DNA from: JBMNGO01 sp050949885
Lineage (GTDB): Bacteria > Bacillota > Syntrophomonadia > Syntrophomonadales > Syntrophomonadaceae
Length of the DNA: 64,000 nucleotides
Direction of reading: 5' to 3'
NCBI GenBank assembly: GCA_050949885.1
Contig: JBMNGO010000008.1
Location: 1-64,000, forward strand
The notes below the pieces were generated by a model. That model was not told the origin of the DNA and did no database searches. It worked only from the letters and a program-made list of their open reading frames with translations. A program made the translations under genes and the position numbers. Of this stretch, positions 7,749 through 17,514 are shown one piece after another. Numbering within the stretch: position 1 is the stretch's first letter; each line of letters begins with the position of its first letter.

Positions 7749-9170
7749 TTTGTGTATCCTTCAGCAGTAATCAAAAATTGATGGCTATATTGAGGAATTA
7801 TTTCCCCTATGTATTTTAAAGCGTATCAGCTGGCTCAGTTCTTGTAAAGAACAAAGCCAGCTGTTTCTAATTAGCTATAATCTCCAGGGAAAATACGTTC
7901 GGAAAAAATGAGAACCAGTTGGCCAAAAATCTCGCGCCAGCCGCTGATTTTCCCCCATTTAATGGTGATGTCTTGAATTGCTAAATACAGGGACTTTAAT
8001 AGGGCGGTATCCGACGGATAGGCCGCTTTGGCTTTGGTGACTTTCCGCAAGCTGCGGTTGAAATTTTCAATCCGGTTAGTGGTATAAATAAGCCGCCGAA
8101 TGGCCGGAGGGTACTTAAAGAAGGTACTGAGTTCTACCCAGTTTTTTCGCCAGGAACGCAGGGCTGCTGGATATTTCTTACCCCAATTTTCTTCAAAAGC
8201 ATCTAGTTCCATAAGTCCAGCTTCTTCAGTTGGGGCCTGGTAGATTCTTTTCATTTCTGAGGTATAAGCCTTTAAATCTTTATGGCTTACATAGCGCATG
8301 GAGTTACGAACTTGATGGACTATGCAACGTTGAATATCTGTTTGGGGATAAACGGTATGTATAGCTTCACTGAAGCCGTTTAGTCCGTCCACTGAAGTAA
8401 TAAGTATATCTCTAACTCCCCGATTTTTTAGTTCATTCATGATACTGAGCCAGTATTTGCTGCTTTCCGACTCACCGATCCACAGGCCGCAGACATCTCT
8501 GTTACCATCCAGATCGATTCCAATTGCTATGTAAACGGCGCGCTGCTTTACCAGACCTTCTGTCCTGACTGGATAATGAATAGCGTCAAAAAACATCATT
8601 GCGTAGAGCGGTTTTAACGGTCGGTTTTGCCATTCTTTTATCTCGGGAAGTATTCTATCTGTGATTTTGGAGATGGTTTCTGCTGATACTTCTGCTCCAT
8701 AAAGAGACTCTATATGTGTACTAATATCTCGTGTACTCATGCCTTTAGCATACATGCTGATAATTTGATTATCCAACCCTTGTATATCCCGTTTGTATTT
8801 GGGAACAATCTTGGGCTCAAATTCACCTTTGCGATCGCGGGGCACGTCTATATCGATCGGGCCGTATTCCGAACGTAGTGTTTTGGGGGAGCTGCCATTC
8901 CGACTATTGTCAGTTGCCTTATTCTCGCTATCATTTTTTGCATAGCCCAAATCAGCTTCTAATTCGGCTTGCAGCATAGTTTCGACTGTATCACCGACTA
9001 AATCGGCCAGAGCCCCTTTTAAGTCATCCGTGCTCTTAATATCATAAGCCTGGATAAACTCCTGTAACCAACCTTCCGGTAATCTTTTTCTACGTCTCTC
9101 TCGCTTTTTCTTTTCCATAAACAAAATCCTCCATTTGGTTTTATTTTACCATCTGAAGGATTTACACAAA
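7749..9170 (-). mobile_element. IS256-family insertion sequence
   Basis: About 1.42 kb, bounded by imperfect inverted repeats: TTTGTGTATCCTTCAG at 7749-7764 and CTGAAGGATTTACACAAA at 9153-9170 (2-base gap in the left end). It carries one Mutator-type transposase. The right end lies inside a prophage amidoligase gene, whereas the left flank is foreign sequence, and I see no matching target duplication. That mismatch suggests recombination after insertion. Confidence 0.8.
7871..9118 (-). CDS. IS256-family (MULE-type) transposase
   Basis: A 415-residue DDE transposase. N-terminal region LVGDTVETMLQAELEADLGY and the RNGSSPKTLRSEYGPIDIDV core are family signatures. Catalytic acidic residues are visible in MMFFDAIHYPVR, ITSVDGLNGFSEAI and NRIENFNRSLRK, with the IQRCIVHQVRNS motif between. 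Length is normal and no frameshift is seen, so it may be active. ATG 9118 has GGAGG 9 bases upstream. Confidence 0.95.
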   Translation of the reverse strand: MEKKKRERRRKRLPEGWLQEFIQAYDIKSTDDLKGALADLVGDTVETMLQAELEADLGYAKNDSENKATDNSRNGSSPKTLRSEYGPIDIDVPRDRKGEFEPKIVPKYKRDIQGLDNQIISMYAKGMSTRDISTHIESLYGAEVSAETISKITDRILPEIKEWQNRPLKPLYAMMFFDAIHYPVRTEGLVKQRAVYIAIGIDLDGNRDVCGLWIGESESSKYWLSIMNELKNRGVRDILITSVDGLNGFSEAIHTVYPQTDIQRCIVHQVRNSMRYVSHKDLKAYTSEMKRIYQAPTEEAGLMELDAFEENWGKKYPAALRSWRKNWVELSTFFKYPPAIRRLIYTTNRIENFNRSLRKVTKAKAAYPSDTALLKSLYLAIQDITIKWGKISGWREIFGQLVLIFSERIFPGDYS

Positions 9171-9680
9171 TATTTTTACATTCTCTTTTAACACCTTATT
9201 CCTGTAGTCCTTTCCATTAGTCGTAAACGAAGCATACTTTGCAGAATACTGATAATTCAGCACTTCTACGTATCGTCTCGACATATTCCTATTACGCACT
9301 CCACATGTGTGGTCTGCACCGTCTATATGGATATGAATTCCACAACTTGTGTTTGCAAAACCTCCAGCCTTGCGAAGCCTCCTTATCAATTCCTGCAGGG
9401 TTTCAATGTCTTCGCGGTATGTCAGTATCGGGCTTACCAACTCGACGCTATATTCCCGGCCAGCCGCCACAATCCTGCCGTTTTCCTTTTTCTGAGTCCG
9501 GATGCTCCCGTCGCTCATGAATTTCCATATCCGTCCATCCGGTGCAATAACCTTTTGGGTATCGTAATAATCTCCGCTGGATTCAACCCTCCCTCCAAGA
9601 AAAGCTGCTGCAGTTTTTGCCGCTTGTTTTCTTGTCATCCCCGTCAATTCTACCTCGATTCCAAATCTCGTTGTAAGCAT
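9162..9680 (-). pseudogene. prophage amidoligase, truncated by IS256-type element
   Basis: 172 residues beginning MLTTRFGIEVELTGMTRKQA, with EYSVELVSPILTYREDIETL and SCGIHIHIDGADHT. This matches the amidoligase (glutamine synthetase-like ATP-grasp) family common in prophages. The last codons (KIFV) are read from the IS256 inverted repeat, which supplies the stop, and the usual C-terminal part is lost. Start ATG 9680 follows GAGGAG at 8 bases. Confidence 0.75.
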
Positions 9681-9821
9681 TGCGCTTTCTCCTCGCTTTC
9701 TCTGTGTTTTTTGCCCTTTGGCAGTGTACATTAGGCCATTGAAAACACAGGATAGCAAGGCAATTCTGCGTGAGTTTCCACTGGATTTTGAACAATTTTA
9801 CACATCTTGAATTGTGTACAT

Positions 9822-10052
9822 TTACAGCTTTCTGATCACATCTATACCATAGGCTACACCCAAAGAAGAACCGCAGTCCCAGTTGATATGAACAGTTCCG
9901 ATATCATCCACGAAAGATACTGTTCCTTGGTCTCCCGGTTTCAGCTTAGAATACGGATCATCCATGCAGATAAGCTCAACACGTGTTCCCGGCGGATACT
10001 GCTCTTTAATGCGAAGGACTGTTTCTTTTGAAGGGAAGCCTCTTGCACTCAT
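9822..10052 (-). CDS. DUF4314 family phage protein
   Basis: A 76-residue protein: KEQYPPGTRVELICMDDPYS, KLKPGDQGTVSFVDDIGTVH, then WDCGSSLGVAYGIDVIRKL. This SH3-like pattern is the DUF4314 domain, found in prophages beside amidoligases, as here. Molecular role unknown. It overlaps the upstream gene by 4 bases. Confidence 0.75.
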   Translation of the reverse strand: MSARGFPSKETVLRIKEQYPPGTRVELICMDDPYSKLKPGDQGTVSFVDDIGTVHINWDCGSSLGVAYGIDVIRKL

Positions 10053-10384
10053 AGTTCGTCCTCCTCTCCAGGATAATATGCGGCATACTTTGGGTAATCT
10101 CTACCATCCGGCATTACCAACACTCCATCAGACCGTCCCCGCTGCTTAACCAGCAGGCAACGCCACACTCCATCCTCATTAACGTGACAAAGCCCTTTAT
10201 TTTCCTCAATGAAAATGCGATCAACACATAGGTCGGCAACGAAGTTATCATAATCAATCTTTGATAGCTCGATAGTTTTTACAACTACAAATCGTTTCCT
10301 CGTCTCATACCGATGCGGCACTTTTAAATCCTCTATTCTAAACGGATGCTTGACAAAGAAGGCGGTGCTATGAAAAACATTCAT
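10049..10384 (-). CDS. small phage-associated protein (DUF6329-like)
   Basis: 111 residues, with RFVVVKTIELSKIDYDNFVA, DLCVDRIFIEENKGLCHVNE and an acidic tail YYPGEEDEL. The pattern recalls a short conserved family seen in Clostridia prophages between DUF4314 and a virulence-like gene. No catalytic motif. It starts inside the end of the interrupted upstream gene, so the two were translationally coupled before the IS3 insertion. Confidence 0.5.
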   Translation of the reverse strand: MNVFHSTAFFVKHPFRIEDLKVPHRYETRKRFVVVKTIELSKIDYDNFVADLCVDRIFIEENKGLCHVNEDGVWRCLLVKQRGRSDGVLVMPDGRDYPKYAAYYPGEEDEL

Positions 10385-10544
10385 TTTCGTCCACCGCCTT
10401 TACTCTGCCTTTCCGATACGCCCCGTTACCGGACAGCCTTGAAAGTAACACCTTGCTGGGGTTTTCCCGATAAAACAGACAGTCCAGAGTTAGGTTTTCT
10501 TACTAAATCATAGTTTTGCTCAAAATCTCATAATTCTAGCTTTT

Positions 10545-11384
10545 TTAAGCCGCCTTTTGCTCTAAATAGCCTTTTCTAAATGTAGCTGGTGAAAGGTATC
10601 CCAGCGCTTGGTGTCTTCTTTTACGGTTGTAAAATACTTCTATATACCAAAAGATGTCCCAGCGGGCCTCCTCCCGTGTCATATAACGTTTATGGTAAAG
10701 CATCTCGCATTTTATAGTACTGAAGAACGTTTCCGCACAGGCATTATCATAGCAGTTACCTTTCCGGCTCATACTGCAGATCATTCCGTGTTTCTTAAGG
10801 GTTGCCTGGTATTCTCTACTGCAATATTGCACGCCTCGATCAGAGTGGTGAATGATTCCCTTGGGTGGTTTATGCCGCCTCACAGCATTTTCCAGGGCTT
10901 TAATACAAAGTTCTGTTCTCATGTTACTATCCGTTGCCCAGCCTACTATTTCCTTGGTGAATATATCTTTTATCATAGCTAGATACAGCCAGCCTTCATA
11001 GGTGTATATGTAGCTGATATCCGTTACCCATACGGCATTCGGTTTATCCGTCTTAAAGTTCTGATTTAAAAGATTTTCCGTTACTGGTAGTTTATGATTA
11101 GAATTCGTTGTTACTTTAAATTTCTTTTTGCGTTTGGCATATAACTTGTTTTTCCGTTGGATTTCGTAGAGTCTCTTACGGCTACAGTTGGGAAACTTCT
11201 CTCTTACATCAGCAAGGAGTTTATCCAAACCACACATACCATGGCATTCTTTATAGCTCTTCCGGGCAATTTTAAGTATTTCTTGGTTCTCAAGCTTACG
11301 TTTGCTTGGGAGCCGGTCTTTCCAATCATAATAGCCGCTCCGCGATACTTCGAGGACCTGGCACATCTTCTCAACCGGAAACAC
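10545..11384 (-). CDS. IS3-family transposase OrfB
   Basis: DDE integrase-type transposase, 279 residues. N-terminal HTH_21 region (CHGMCGLDKLLADVREKFPN), then rve core with NAVWVTDISYIYTYEGWLYL, IIHHSDRGVQYCS and NACAETFFSTIK carrying the D, D, E residues. It has no own convincing start: the frame is open upstream to an A7G slip site in orfA (minus strand, 11449-11456), where a -1 shift gives ...KKSCGHLRDKQPEVSYKF and joins OrfB. So the functional product is the OrfAB fusion. Confidence 0.95.
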   Translation of the reverse strand: MFPVEKMCQVLEVSRSGYYDWKDRLPSKRKLENQEILKIARKSYKECHGMCGLDKLLADVREKFPNCSRKRLYEIQRKNKLYAKRKKKFKVTTNSNHKLPVTENLLNQNFKTDKPNAVWVTDISYIYTYEGWLYLAMIKDIFTKEIVGWATDSNMRTELCIKALENAVRRHKPPKGIIHHSDRGVQYCSREYQATLKKHGMICSMSRKGNCYDNACAETFFSTIKCEMLYHKRYMTREEARWDIFWYIEVFYNRKRRHQALGYLSPATFRKGYLEQKAA

Positions 11385-11413
11385 GGAGCTGTGTTCCTTG
11401 ATAAATTTATAGC

Positions 11414-11701
11414 TTACTTCCGGTTGTTTGTCGCGAAGATGGCCGCAGCTTTTTTTAATATTGCTACAGTCTCCTCTAAGTCAGCTGTTCTTCGCTTTTC
11501 AGCCCTTAATTCAGCTTCCAACTCAATTAGTCTTGCTTTATCAGAAGATTGTTTCTTGTTATCTCGTAGCCAATTTCTCAAGGTTTGGGGATTCACCCCC
11601 AGGTCCTTTGCCACACTGGCAACTGATCTGCCGCTTTCTTTCACCAATCTGGCTGCATCCGCCTTAAATTCCGCGTCATAACGCTTTCCCTTGTTCCCCA
11701 T
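11414..11701 (-). CDS. IS3-family transposase OrfA (HTH)
   Basis: 95 residues with a helix-turn-helix (RYDAEFKADAARLVKESGRS, VASVAKDLGVNPQTLRNWLR) followed by a leucine-zipper-like helix (ARLIELEAELRAEKRRTADL). It binds the IS ends. Near its end, seven A residues followed by G form the programmed -1 frameshift signal for OrfAB. It differs from copy 2 by one residue (FATNNRK versus FAINNRK). Confidence 0.95.
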   Translation of the reverse strand: MGNKGKRYDAEFKADAARLVKESGRSVASVAKDLGVNPQTLRNWLRDNKKQSSDKARLIELEAELRAEKRRTADLEETVAILKKAAAIFATNNRK

Positions 11702-12500
11702 TTGTTAATCCCTCCACAGTTGTTATTTTACCTAACTACTGTGTGTCCGACAAATCGGGTATAGGTCATGCGTTCAGTTTTGAAGTTATCACCTATAAAC
11801 CCCAACCTAAGCAGGAAACAGCGAAAAGCATATTTTTCATTATCTGTTGGTTTTTCTTTTCGTAGTACTCGCTTCTGTAATTTTGCCTGTTCTGCCATCT
11901 GCTTTGCCAGCGTTATATAGGTCTGCACTTCATCAGCATTTAAAGTCGCGTTCCAGAAAGGGAAGGAAATCTCATCATTTTCAGCTAAGGCTACAAGTTC
12001 CCTTTCAATCAACATCGCCTTCTTTATCAATGTCTCTTTGCTGGCCAGCATATTATTTAGGTTTTCAAGGCTAATCGCGCTAAAACCCTCCAACGAAAGA
12101 GTAATTGTCATGGTCCCCTCTGCTGAAAAGCCCTCCACATTCAACGTGTCAATAACTGAACGGATGGTTTTTATTTCATTGAGACTGATTTTCGGTGAGT
12201 GAACCACACTGTCCCTGTCAATCGTCCAACTGCCAGCAGATTTTTCGTCTTTAATCTCATACAAAAACTCCGGTGCTCCGGCATAGCGCACCTGGCCTTC
12301 AAGGGCTTCAGCTATGACCGAGGCAATGGCTTTTCTCTCCTGACCGACAATCTTCTGTGAAAAGCGAAAGCTGTTATTGCTCATGCCATACACCTCCCCT
12401 CAAATAAGCTAAAACATTTTTGATTCCCATAAAAAATCCCACCTTTCCTTTTTGGTGGGGTACATTAACGCTCTGTTTTGAGGGGAAAGCAAGGACATTT

Positions 12501-13754
12501 TTAATCAATCTGTGTTTCCGCGTAAGGTATTTTTTCACTACCTGTTACCAAGAATACTGAATCTGCGCCAAATTGTGAAACATAGCGCTTTACAATCACA
12601 TCGCAGTATTTCGAGTCAAGCTCCATCATAAAACAAACCCGCCCGGTCTGCTGTGCCGCAATCATTGTCGTACCAGAACCACCGAACAGGTCAAGAGTTA
12701 AATCTCCAATATGGGAACTATTGAGCATTGCCTTTGCTACAAGCGATACCGGCTTCATGGTAGGGTGTTCCTCCGATACTTTAGGACGGGGTATCTCCCA
12801 AACATCTGACTGTTTACGGTCTTTAAGCGGGCAAAGGCGTGTTCCTTCAAGCCAACCGTACCAGATCGGCTCGTACTGGGTATGATAGTCCTTTCTTGAC
12901 AGTACCAAGCTGTCTTTTTTCCATATAATTGTGCTCGACCAGTGATACCCTACCTCCCGCATGACGTTCATCAAACTGCCCCATTCCTGAGCACTCATTA
13001 CTACATAGGTCATGCATCCGGCTTCGGAAACCTCTTTCATGCATTTAAAAGCGCGCAATAAAAAAGCGCCGAATTCTTCGGTGCTCATATTGTCATTTAG
13101 AATTTGTCTTGGCTTCCAGCTTGGATGCCTGGTATCTGAACCGTAATCAACATTCCAGGGTGGGTCGGTGAAAACAAATCTCGCCTTTTGTCCGTTCATC
13201 AGCTTTTGCACATCTGAAAGCATGGTGCTATCACCGCACATCAGACGGTGGCTGCCAAGTACCCATATGTCGCCCTTTTTGGTAACCGGAGTTTTAATCT
13301 CTGCAATTGCCTTTTCTGTATCGAAATTATCTTCTTTGACATTAGCGGTTGTTTTATCACGGAACAACTCATCAATTTCCGAAGCATCAAACCCGGTAAG
13401 AGAAACGTCAAAACCATCTTCATTTAAATCCATAAGCAGATCGGTCAAAAGCGGAATATCAAACTCGCCACTGATTTTATTCAGTGCAACATTGAGCGCC
13501 TTTTCCCGCTGTTCATCCAAATCAACTACAACACAGTCGATCTCCTTATACCCCAAAGCTGTAAGTACTTTATAACGCTGATGTCCGCCGACAATATTCC
13601 CGGTGCGTTTATTCCATATAACCGGCTCTACATATCCAAACTCTTCAATGGATCGGCGGAGTTTCTCGTATTCAGGATCGCCCGGTTTTAAGTCCTTCCG
13701 CGGGTTATATTTCGAAGGTTTTAGTTTTTCTGTTGGTATTTTCAGTATATCCAT
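12501..13754 (-). CDS. ParB-N/DNA methyltransferase fusion (prophage)
   Basis: 417 residues. The first ~110 form a ParB/sulfiredoxin-like domain (LKPSKYNPRKDLKPGDPEYE, GNIVGGHQRYKVLTALGY). The rest is an N6/N4 amino-methyltransferase of the beta class: catalytic FTDPPWNVDYG comes before the SAM motif DLFGGSGTTMIAA, with EEHPTMKPV between. Such orphan methyltransferases are common in Clostridia prophages next to the terminase and probably protect phage DNA or mark packaging substrate. It lies 5 bases downstream of a paralogue that is disrupted by an IS21 element. Confidence 0.9.
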   Translation of the reverse strand: MDILKIPTEKLKPSKYNPRKDLKPGDPEYEKLRRSIEEFGYVEPVIWNKRTGNIVGGHQRYKVLTALGYKEIDCVVVDLDEQREKALNVALNKISGEFDIPLLTDLLMDLNEDGFDVSLTGFDASEIDELFRDKTTANVKEDNFDTEKAIAEIKTPVTKKGDIWVLGSHRLMCGDSTMLSDVQKLMNGQKARFVFTDPPWNVDYGSDTRHPSWKPRQILNDNMSTEEFGAFLLRAFKCMKEVSEAGCMTYVVMSAQEWGSLMNVMREVGYHWSSTIIWKKDSLVLSRKDYHTQYEPIWYGWLEGTRLCPLKDRKQSDVWEIPRPKVSEEHPTMKPVSLVAKAMLNSSHIGDLTLDLFGGSGTTMIAAQQTGRVCFMMELDSKYCDVIVKRYVSQFGADSVFLVTGSEKIPYAETQID

Positions 13755-15067
13755 AAATCTTAACCCTCCAGTTTGATGGCTTTTTCACCGGTGAATTCCT
13801 CCCAGCGCTTAACAGCTAAATCACAGTAAACAGGGGATAACTCCATTGCGTAGCATTTACGCTCGGTCTGTTCAGCCGCAATTATAGTAGTTCCGCTACC
13901 AGAGAACGGCTCAAGCACAATACCGCCTTTGTCGCTGTGCATTTTGATGCACCGCCATGGAAGCTCCACAGGGAACATTGCAGGATGCTCCTTGTTTGCC
14001 CGTACAGTGGTCATCTCCCATATCCCAGCATAACCCCATTTCTTGCGTTCTTCCTTTGTAAGCCGTTTCACAAATTTATAACTGTGTCCCGCAAAGGCTG
14101 AAAGCCATACATATTCCTGATCGTTATATTCCTCAACTTCTCCTTTATTGCTGAAGGCTGAAATATACTCATACTGCTGAACCGGCTTGTTTGAAACAAG
14201 ATGATAAGGTCCTACACCGAAATTTTGCCCTTGTTTCTTCCAAATGCGGATCCAGATAGGGCGGTAACCGTTTTCCAAAAACATGTTCACGCTGTAAACA
14301 CTGGTGGGTTCAATAAACTGAGAGCCGGTGGCATAGAGATCACCTAAGTTCCAGCAGACAATATCTGCATACCTGCACAGGTTTCTAATCACTGGGCGTA
14401 CTGTCTCGAACCATGGTTCAATCCCGGCCTTTTCATATTCTTTGCCTACCCCATATGGAGGGGAAGTCACTGCCATCTGTGCGTGACACCCTTCCATCAA
14501 CTTCTCAAAATCCTCATCCTTAGTAGAGTCGCCGCACATCAAGCGATGATTCCCGAGAAGCCAGATATCGCCCCGCTTCGTTACAGGCTCGCGCTGCACA
14601 ATTTCCCCATGCGCTTTATCTATGTCAAAGCTGTCTTGTATCGCCTCTTTGGAGTACCATCGGTTAAGCAGTTCGTCTATTTCAGAAGCGTCAAACCCTG
14701 TAAGCGAAACATCAAATGCACCTGCGTCCAACTCAGCCATCAGTTCAGCCAGTTTATTCTCGTCCCACTCTCCCTGAATCTTATTAAGAGCAAGATTAAG
14801 CGCTTTTTCTCTCTGCAGGTCAAGATCTACAACGACGCAATCTATCTCTGTCTGTCCCAAGTCCAGCAAAACCTTTAAGCGTTGATGCCCGCCTACCACA
14901 TTACCTGTTTTTTGGTTCCAGATAACAGGCTGTTAGCGGTAAAATAAAATACAGCAAAAACGGCCACATAAAATACAGCAATTTCGGCCACTGAGTACAG
15001 CACCCTCGTTGGAAGAAATGGGATATGTTACCATAAATACAGATCTCATTTCAGGGAGGAGTGCTTC

Positions 15068-16606
15068 ATGAAAAGGTGGCCTATGTATACAGAACTGCAG
15101 TCACTTAAAAACCTCGGTTTCAGCAAACGCCAGGTCGCTGAAAAGCTCCAGGTGGACTTTCGAACTGTGTCCAAGTACTGGGATATGGACCCAGACTCTT
15201 TTGAAAAGACCATTATGAACCGCCGACGACAACGTGACCTGTCCCTTTACGAAGGTGTCATCTTGGATTGGCTCCGTCAATACCCCGGCATGACCGCTTC
15301 GCAAGTGCTGGACTGGCTCAAGGAACACTACAGTGTTGCAGTATCAGAACGGACAACCCGGCGTTTTGTAGAGCAACTACGCAAGCAGCACGATTTACCA
15401 AAAAACACTGCAAAAGTGCGCCATTACCTGGCGATGGAAGACCCGCCAATGGGACGCCAGATGCAGGTGGACCTTGGAGTTGTTCATGTCAAGGATGCCC
15501 GCACTATCAGCTACCGGAAGCTGTATTGCGTGGCCTGTGTGCTGTCCCACTCCCGATACAAGTGGGGTGAATGGTTTACTGGCCCTCTGACCTCTGCACA
15601 ACTGGTAGCAGCTCTGGAAGAATGTTTCGAGTATTTGGGCGGGATGCCGGCTGAACTGGTCTTTGATCAGGATAGGCTGATTGCCGTGGACGAAAACTAC
15701 GGTGATATCATTTACACCAAGGAATTTGAGCAGTTCCGCCAGCGTATGAACTTTTCTATATACCTTTGTCGTGCTGCAGATCCACCAAGCAAGGGCCGCG
15801 TTGAAGCGGTTGTGAAATACTTCAAAAACCATTATGCCCGGCACCGTAAATTCATGGAGTTGGATTTATGGAACGACGATTTCCTGGCCTGGTTGGACAG
15901 GACCGGCAATGCCAGGGTGCATGGTACAACAAAAAAGATACCGGCAGAAGTCTTCTTACAGGAGAAGCTCTTCTTGAAACCGGTACCGTGCACAAGAAAA
16001 ATGCTTACTCCTATTGTAACAAGACAAATTCACAAGGACAACACCGTCTTCTACAAGGGCTGCCGCTATACACTGCCGTTGGGTACCTTTAAACCCGGCA
16101 GACAGGTGCAGTTGGTGGAAGAAAACGGCATCCTGAAGATATTTGATGCTATAGACCCAGTATTGTTGGCAGAACACCCGGTATCTCTGGAAAGGGGCAG
16201 ACTAGTACGCAACAACAATCATGCCAGGGATTACAGCGATACCCTGGATGTCATACAAAAAAGACTCCTGGAGCATATGCAAGACTTGGAAGGTGCTGAG
16301 CTTTTCCTCCAGCACATACGACAGCTTAAGGGGCGATATGTTCGCGACCAATTCAAGTTAATCGAGCGCCTACTGAAAGAATCCACGATTTCTGCTTTGC
16401 AGAAGGCTCTATCATACTGTATTACCAACAGCCTTTTCAGTGCTACGGAACTAGCTGATGCCTGCCGGTTCTTCGAAGGAGTCAGACAGCGGGAAATACA
16501 AGAACTTGAACAAAATCCCAAGGTGACTCTCCTCCCATCAGTAAAGACACAAAAGCGTCCGCTATCCGAATATGCGGAACTGGCGAAGGGAGGTGAAACA
16601 CCATGA
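15068..16606 (+). CDS. istA: IS21-family transposase IstA
   Basis: 512 residues: N-terminal HTH (MYTELQSLKNLGFSKRQVAE, KLQVDFRTVSKYW), rve-type DDE core with MGRQMQVDLGVVHVKDA, ELVFDQDRLIAVDENYGDII and DPPSKGRVEAVVKYFKNHYA, then a beta-barrel C-terminal domain (TVFYKGCRYTLPLGTFKPGR). It cuts and joins the IS ends. It is followed by istB with an ATGA-type overlap. It is only distantly similar to the IstA at 21.9 kb. Confidence 0.95.
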   Translation: MKRWPMYTELQSLKNLGFSKRQVAEKLQVDFRTVSKYWDMDPDSFEKTIMNRRRQRDLSLYEGVILDWLRQYPGMTASQVLDWLKEHYSVAVSERTTRRFVEQLRKQHDLPKNTAKVRHYLAMEDPPMGRQMQVDLGVVHVKDARTISYRKLYCVACVLSHSRYKWGEWFTGPLTSAQLVAALEECFEYLGGMPAELVFDQDRLIAVDENYGDIIYTKEFEQFRQRMNFSIYLCRAADPPSKGRVEAVVKYFKNHYARHRKFMELDLWNDDFLAWLDRTGNARVHGTTKKIPAEVFLQEKLFLKPVPCTRKMLTPIVTRQIHKDNTVFYKGCRYTLPLGTFKPGRQVQLVEENGILKIFDAIDPVLLAEHPVSLERGRLVRNNNHARDYSDTLDVIQKRLLEHMQDLEGAELFLQHIRQLKGRYVRDQFKLIERLLKESTISALQKALSYCITNSLFSATELADACRFFEGVRQREIQELEQNPKVTLLPSVKTQKRPLSEYAELAKGGETP

Positions 16607-17349
16607 ACCTTCTTTCAAGTGTACAAGAGCAACTATGCAGATTATCTATGAAGCATGCCTCAAAAGAATTGGAAGGCATACTTGAAAATGCACAACATCA
16701 TGACTGGACTCCGTTACAAACCCTGCAGGCACTGCTCGCAATCGAACTGGAAAACCGCCAGGACAGCGGACGTTTACGCAGGCTAAAAGCTGCTAATTTC
16801 CCTTTCCACAAGACATTGGAGGACTTTGATTTCGGTTTTCAAAACAGCGTATCAAAACGGCAGATACAGCAGTTAGCCGAGATGGCTTGGCTTGAAGGCG
16901 CCTACAACATTATGTTTCTGGGACCCCCGGGGGTCGGGAAGACGCACCTTGCGGTGGCCTTGGGGATAGCAGCGGTAAACGCCGGCTACCGGGTATATTT
17001 TACTCAGATGGACCAACTGGTACAGTTTTTAAAGACTGAAACCATTTCGAGAAGAAGCAAACAACAGTTAAGGGCTCTTTACAATGCAAATCTGGTTATC
17101 CTGGATGAGGTGGGTTTCCAGCCCATCTCTCGCCAGGAGGCGAACTTGTTATTTGGGTTAATTAACCGACTATATCAACAAACCTCGGTGATTCTGACGT
17201 CCAATAAGGACTTCGAGGAATGGGGAGAATTTTTGGGTGATCCAGTCATTACAACGGCCATGCTTGACCGACTTATGCACAAGTGTGAGCTGTTCAACAT
17301 GACAGGTGATAGCTACCGGCTTAAGCATAGGGAATCGATATTCCAGTAG
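16603..17349 (+). CDS. istB: IS21-family helper ATPase IstB
   Basis: 248-residue AAA+ ATPase of the DnaC/IstB type. Walker A is MFLGPPGVGKTHLAVALG and Walker B is ANLVILDEVGFQPISRQEAN; sensor region SVILTSNKDFEEWGEFLGDP; final GDSYRLKHRES is typical of IstB. It assembles on DNA and activates IstA. Start overlaps istA by 4 bases. Confidence 0.95.
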   Translation: MNLLSSVQEQLCRLSMKHASKELEGILENAQHHDWTPLQTLQALLAIELENRQDSGRLRRLKAANFPFHKTLEDFDFGFQNSVSKRQIQQLAEMAWLEGAYNIMFLGPPGVGKTHLAVALGIAAVNAGYRVYFTQMDQLVQFLKTETISRRSKQQLRALYNANLVILDEVGFQPISRQEANLLFGLINRLYQQTSVILTSNKDFEEWGEFLGDPVITTAMLDRLMHKCELFNMTGDSYRLKHRESIFQ

Positions 17350-17514
17350 TATCAGAATTTCCAGTTTTACAGGTGGTTGAGTGCTGTATTTTTATTGACC
17401 GTTAACACAGGCTCCACATAGCCAAATTCCTCTATTGACCGTTTTAGCTTTTCATATTCCTTATCGCCAGGTTTTAAATCCTTGCGCGGGTTGTATGCTG
17501 CTGGATTAAGTTTT

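Larger units (their letters stand above)
10457..11768 (-). mobile_element. IS3-family element (IS150-like), copy 1
   Basis: 1312 bp, starting TGGGGTTTTCCCGAT and ending ATCGGGTATAGGTCA, so the ends are TG...CA with imperfect terminal inverted repeats sharing CCCGAT and AGTTAGGT. A 3-bp duplication TGC flanks it (10454-10456 and 11769-11771). A second copy of identical length lies at 47290-48601. It carries orfA and orfB. Confidence 0.95.
10368..12384 (-). pseudogene. prophage conserved protein interrupted by IS3 copy 1
   Basis: The 5' part (12384-11769) encodes MSNNSFRFSQKIVGQERKAI and runs to TERM at the IS edge. Joining it to the sequence after the IS (10456-10368) with one TGC copy removed restores an open frame: TERKVLLSRLSGNGAYRKGR then VKAVDENECFS and a stop. 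So this was one gene of about 235 codons, of a type often labelled virulence-related in prophages; I cannot give a function. The present reading frame ends in 13 codons taken from the IS. ATG 12384 has GGGGAGG upstream. Confidence 0.75.
14931..17407 (+). mobile_element. IS21-family insertion sequence, element A
   Basis: 2477 bp. The left end TGTTAGCGGTAAAATAAAAT and the right end, read in reverse complement as TGTTAACGGTCAATAAAAAT, are imperfect inverted repeats running on into ACAGCA. The 5-bp duplication CAGGC is present at 14926-14930 and 17408-17412. It carries istA and istB overlapping by 4 bases. It splits a prophage methyltransferase gene. Confidence 0.95.

Noticed and set aside
10608..11681. 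Plus-strand frames of 124 and 174 codons, repeated at 47441-48514
   Set aside because: Antisense to IS3 orfB/orfA in both copies; no RBS or family motif.
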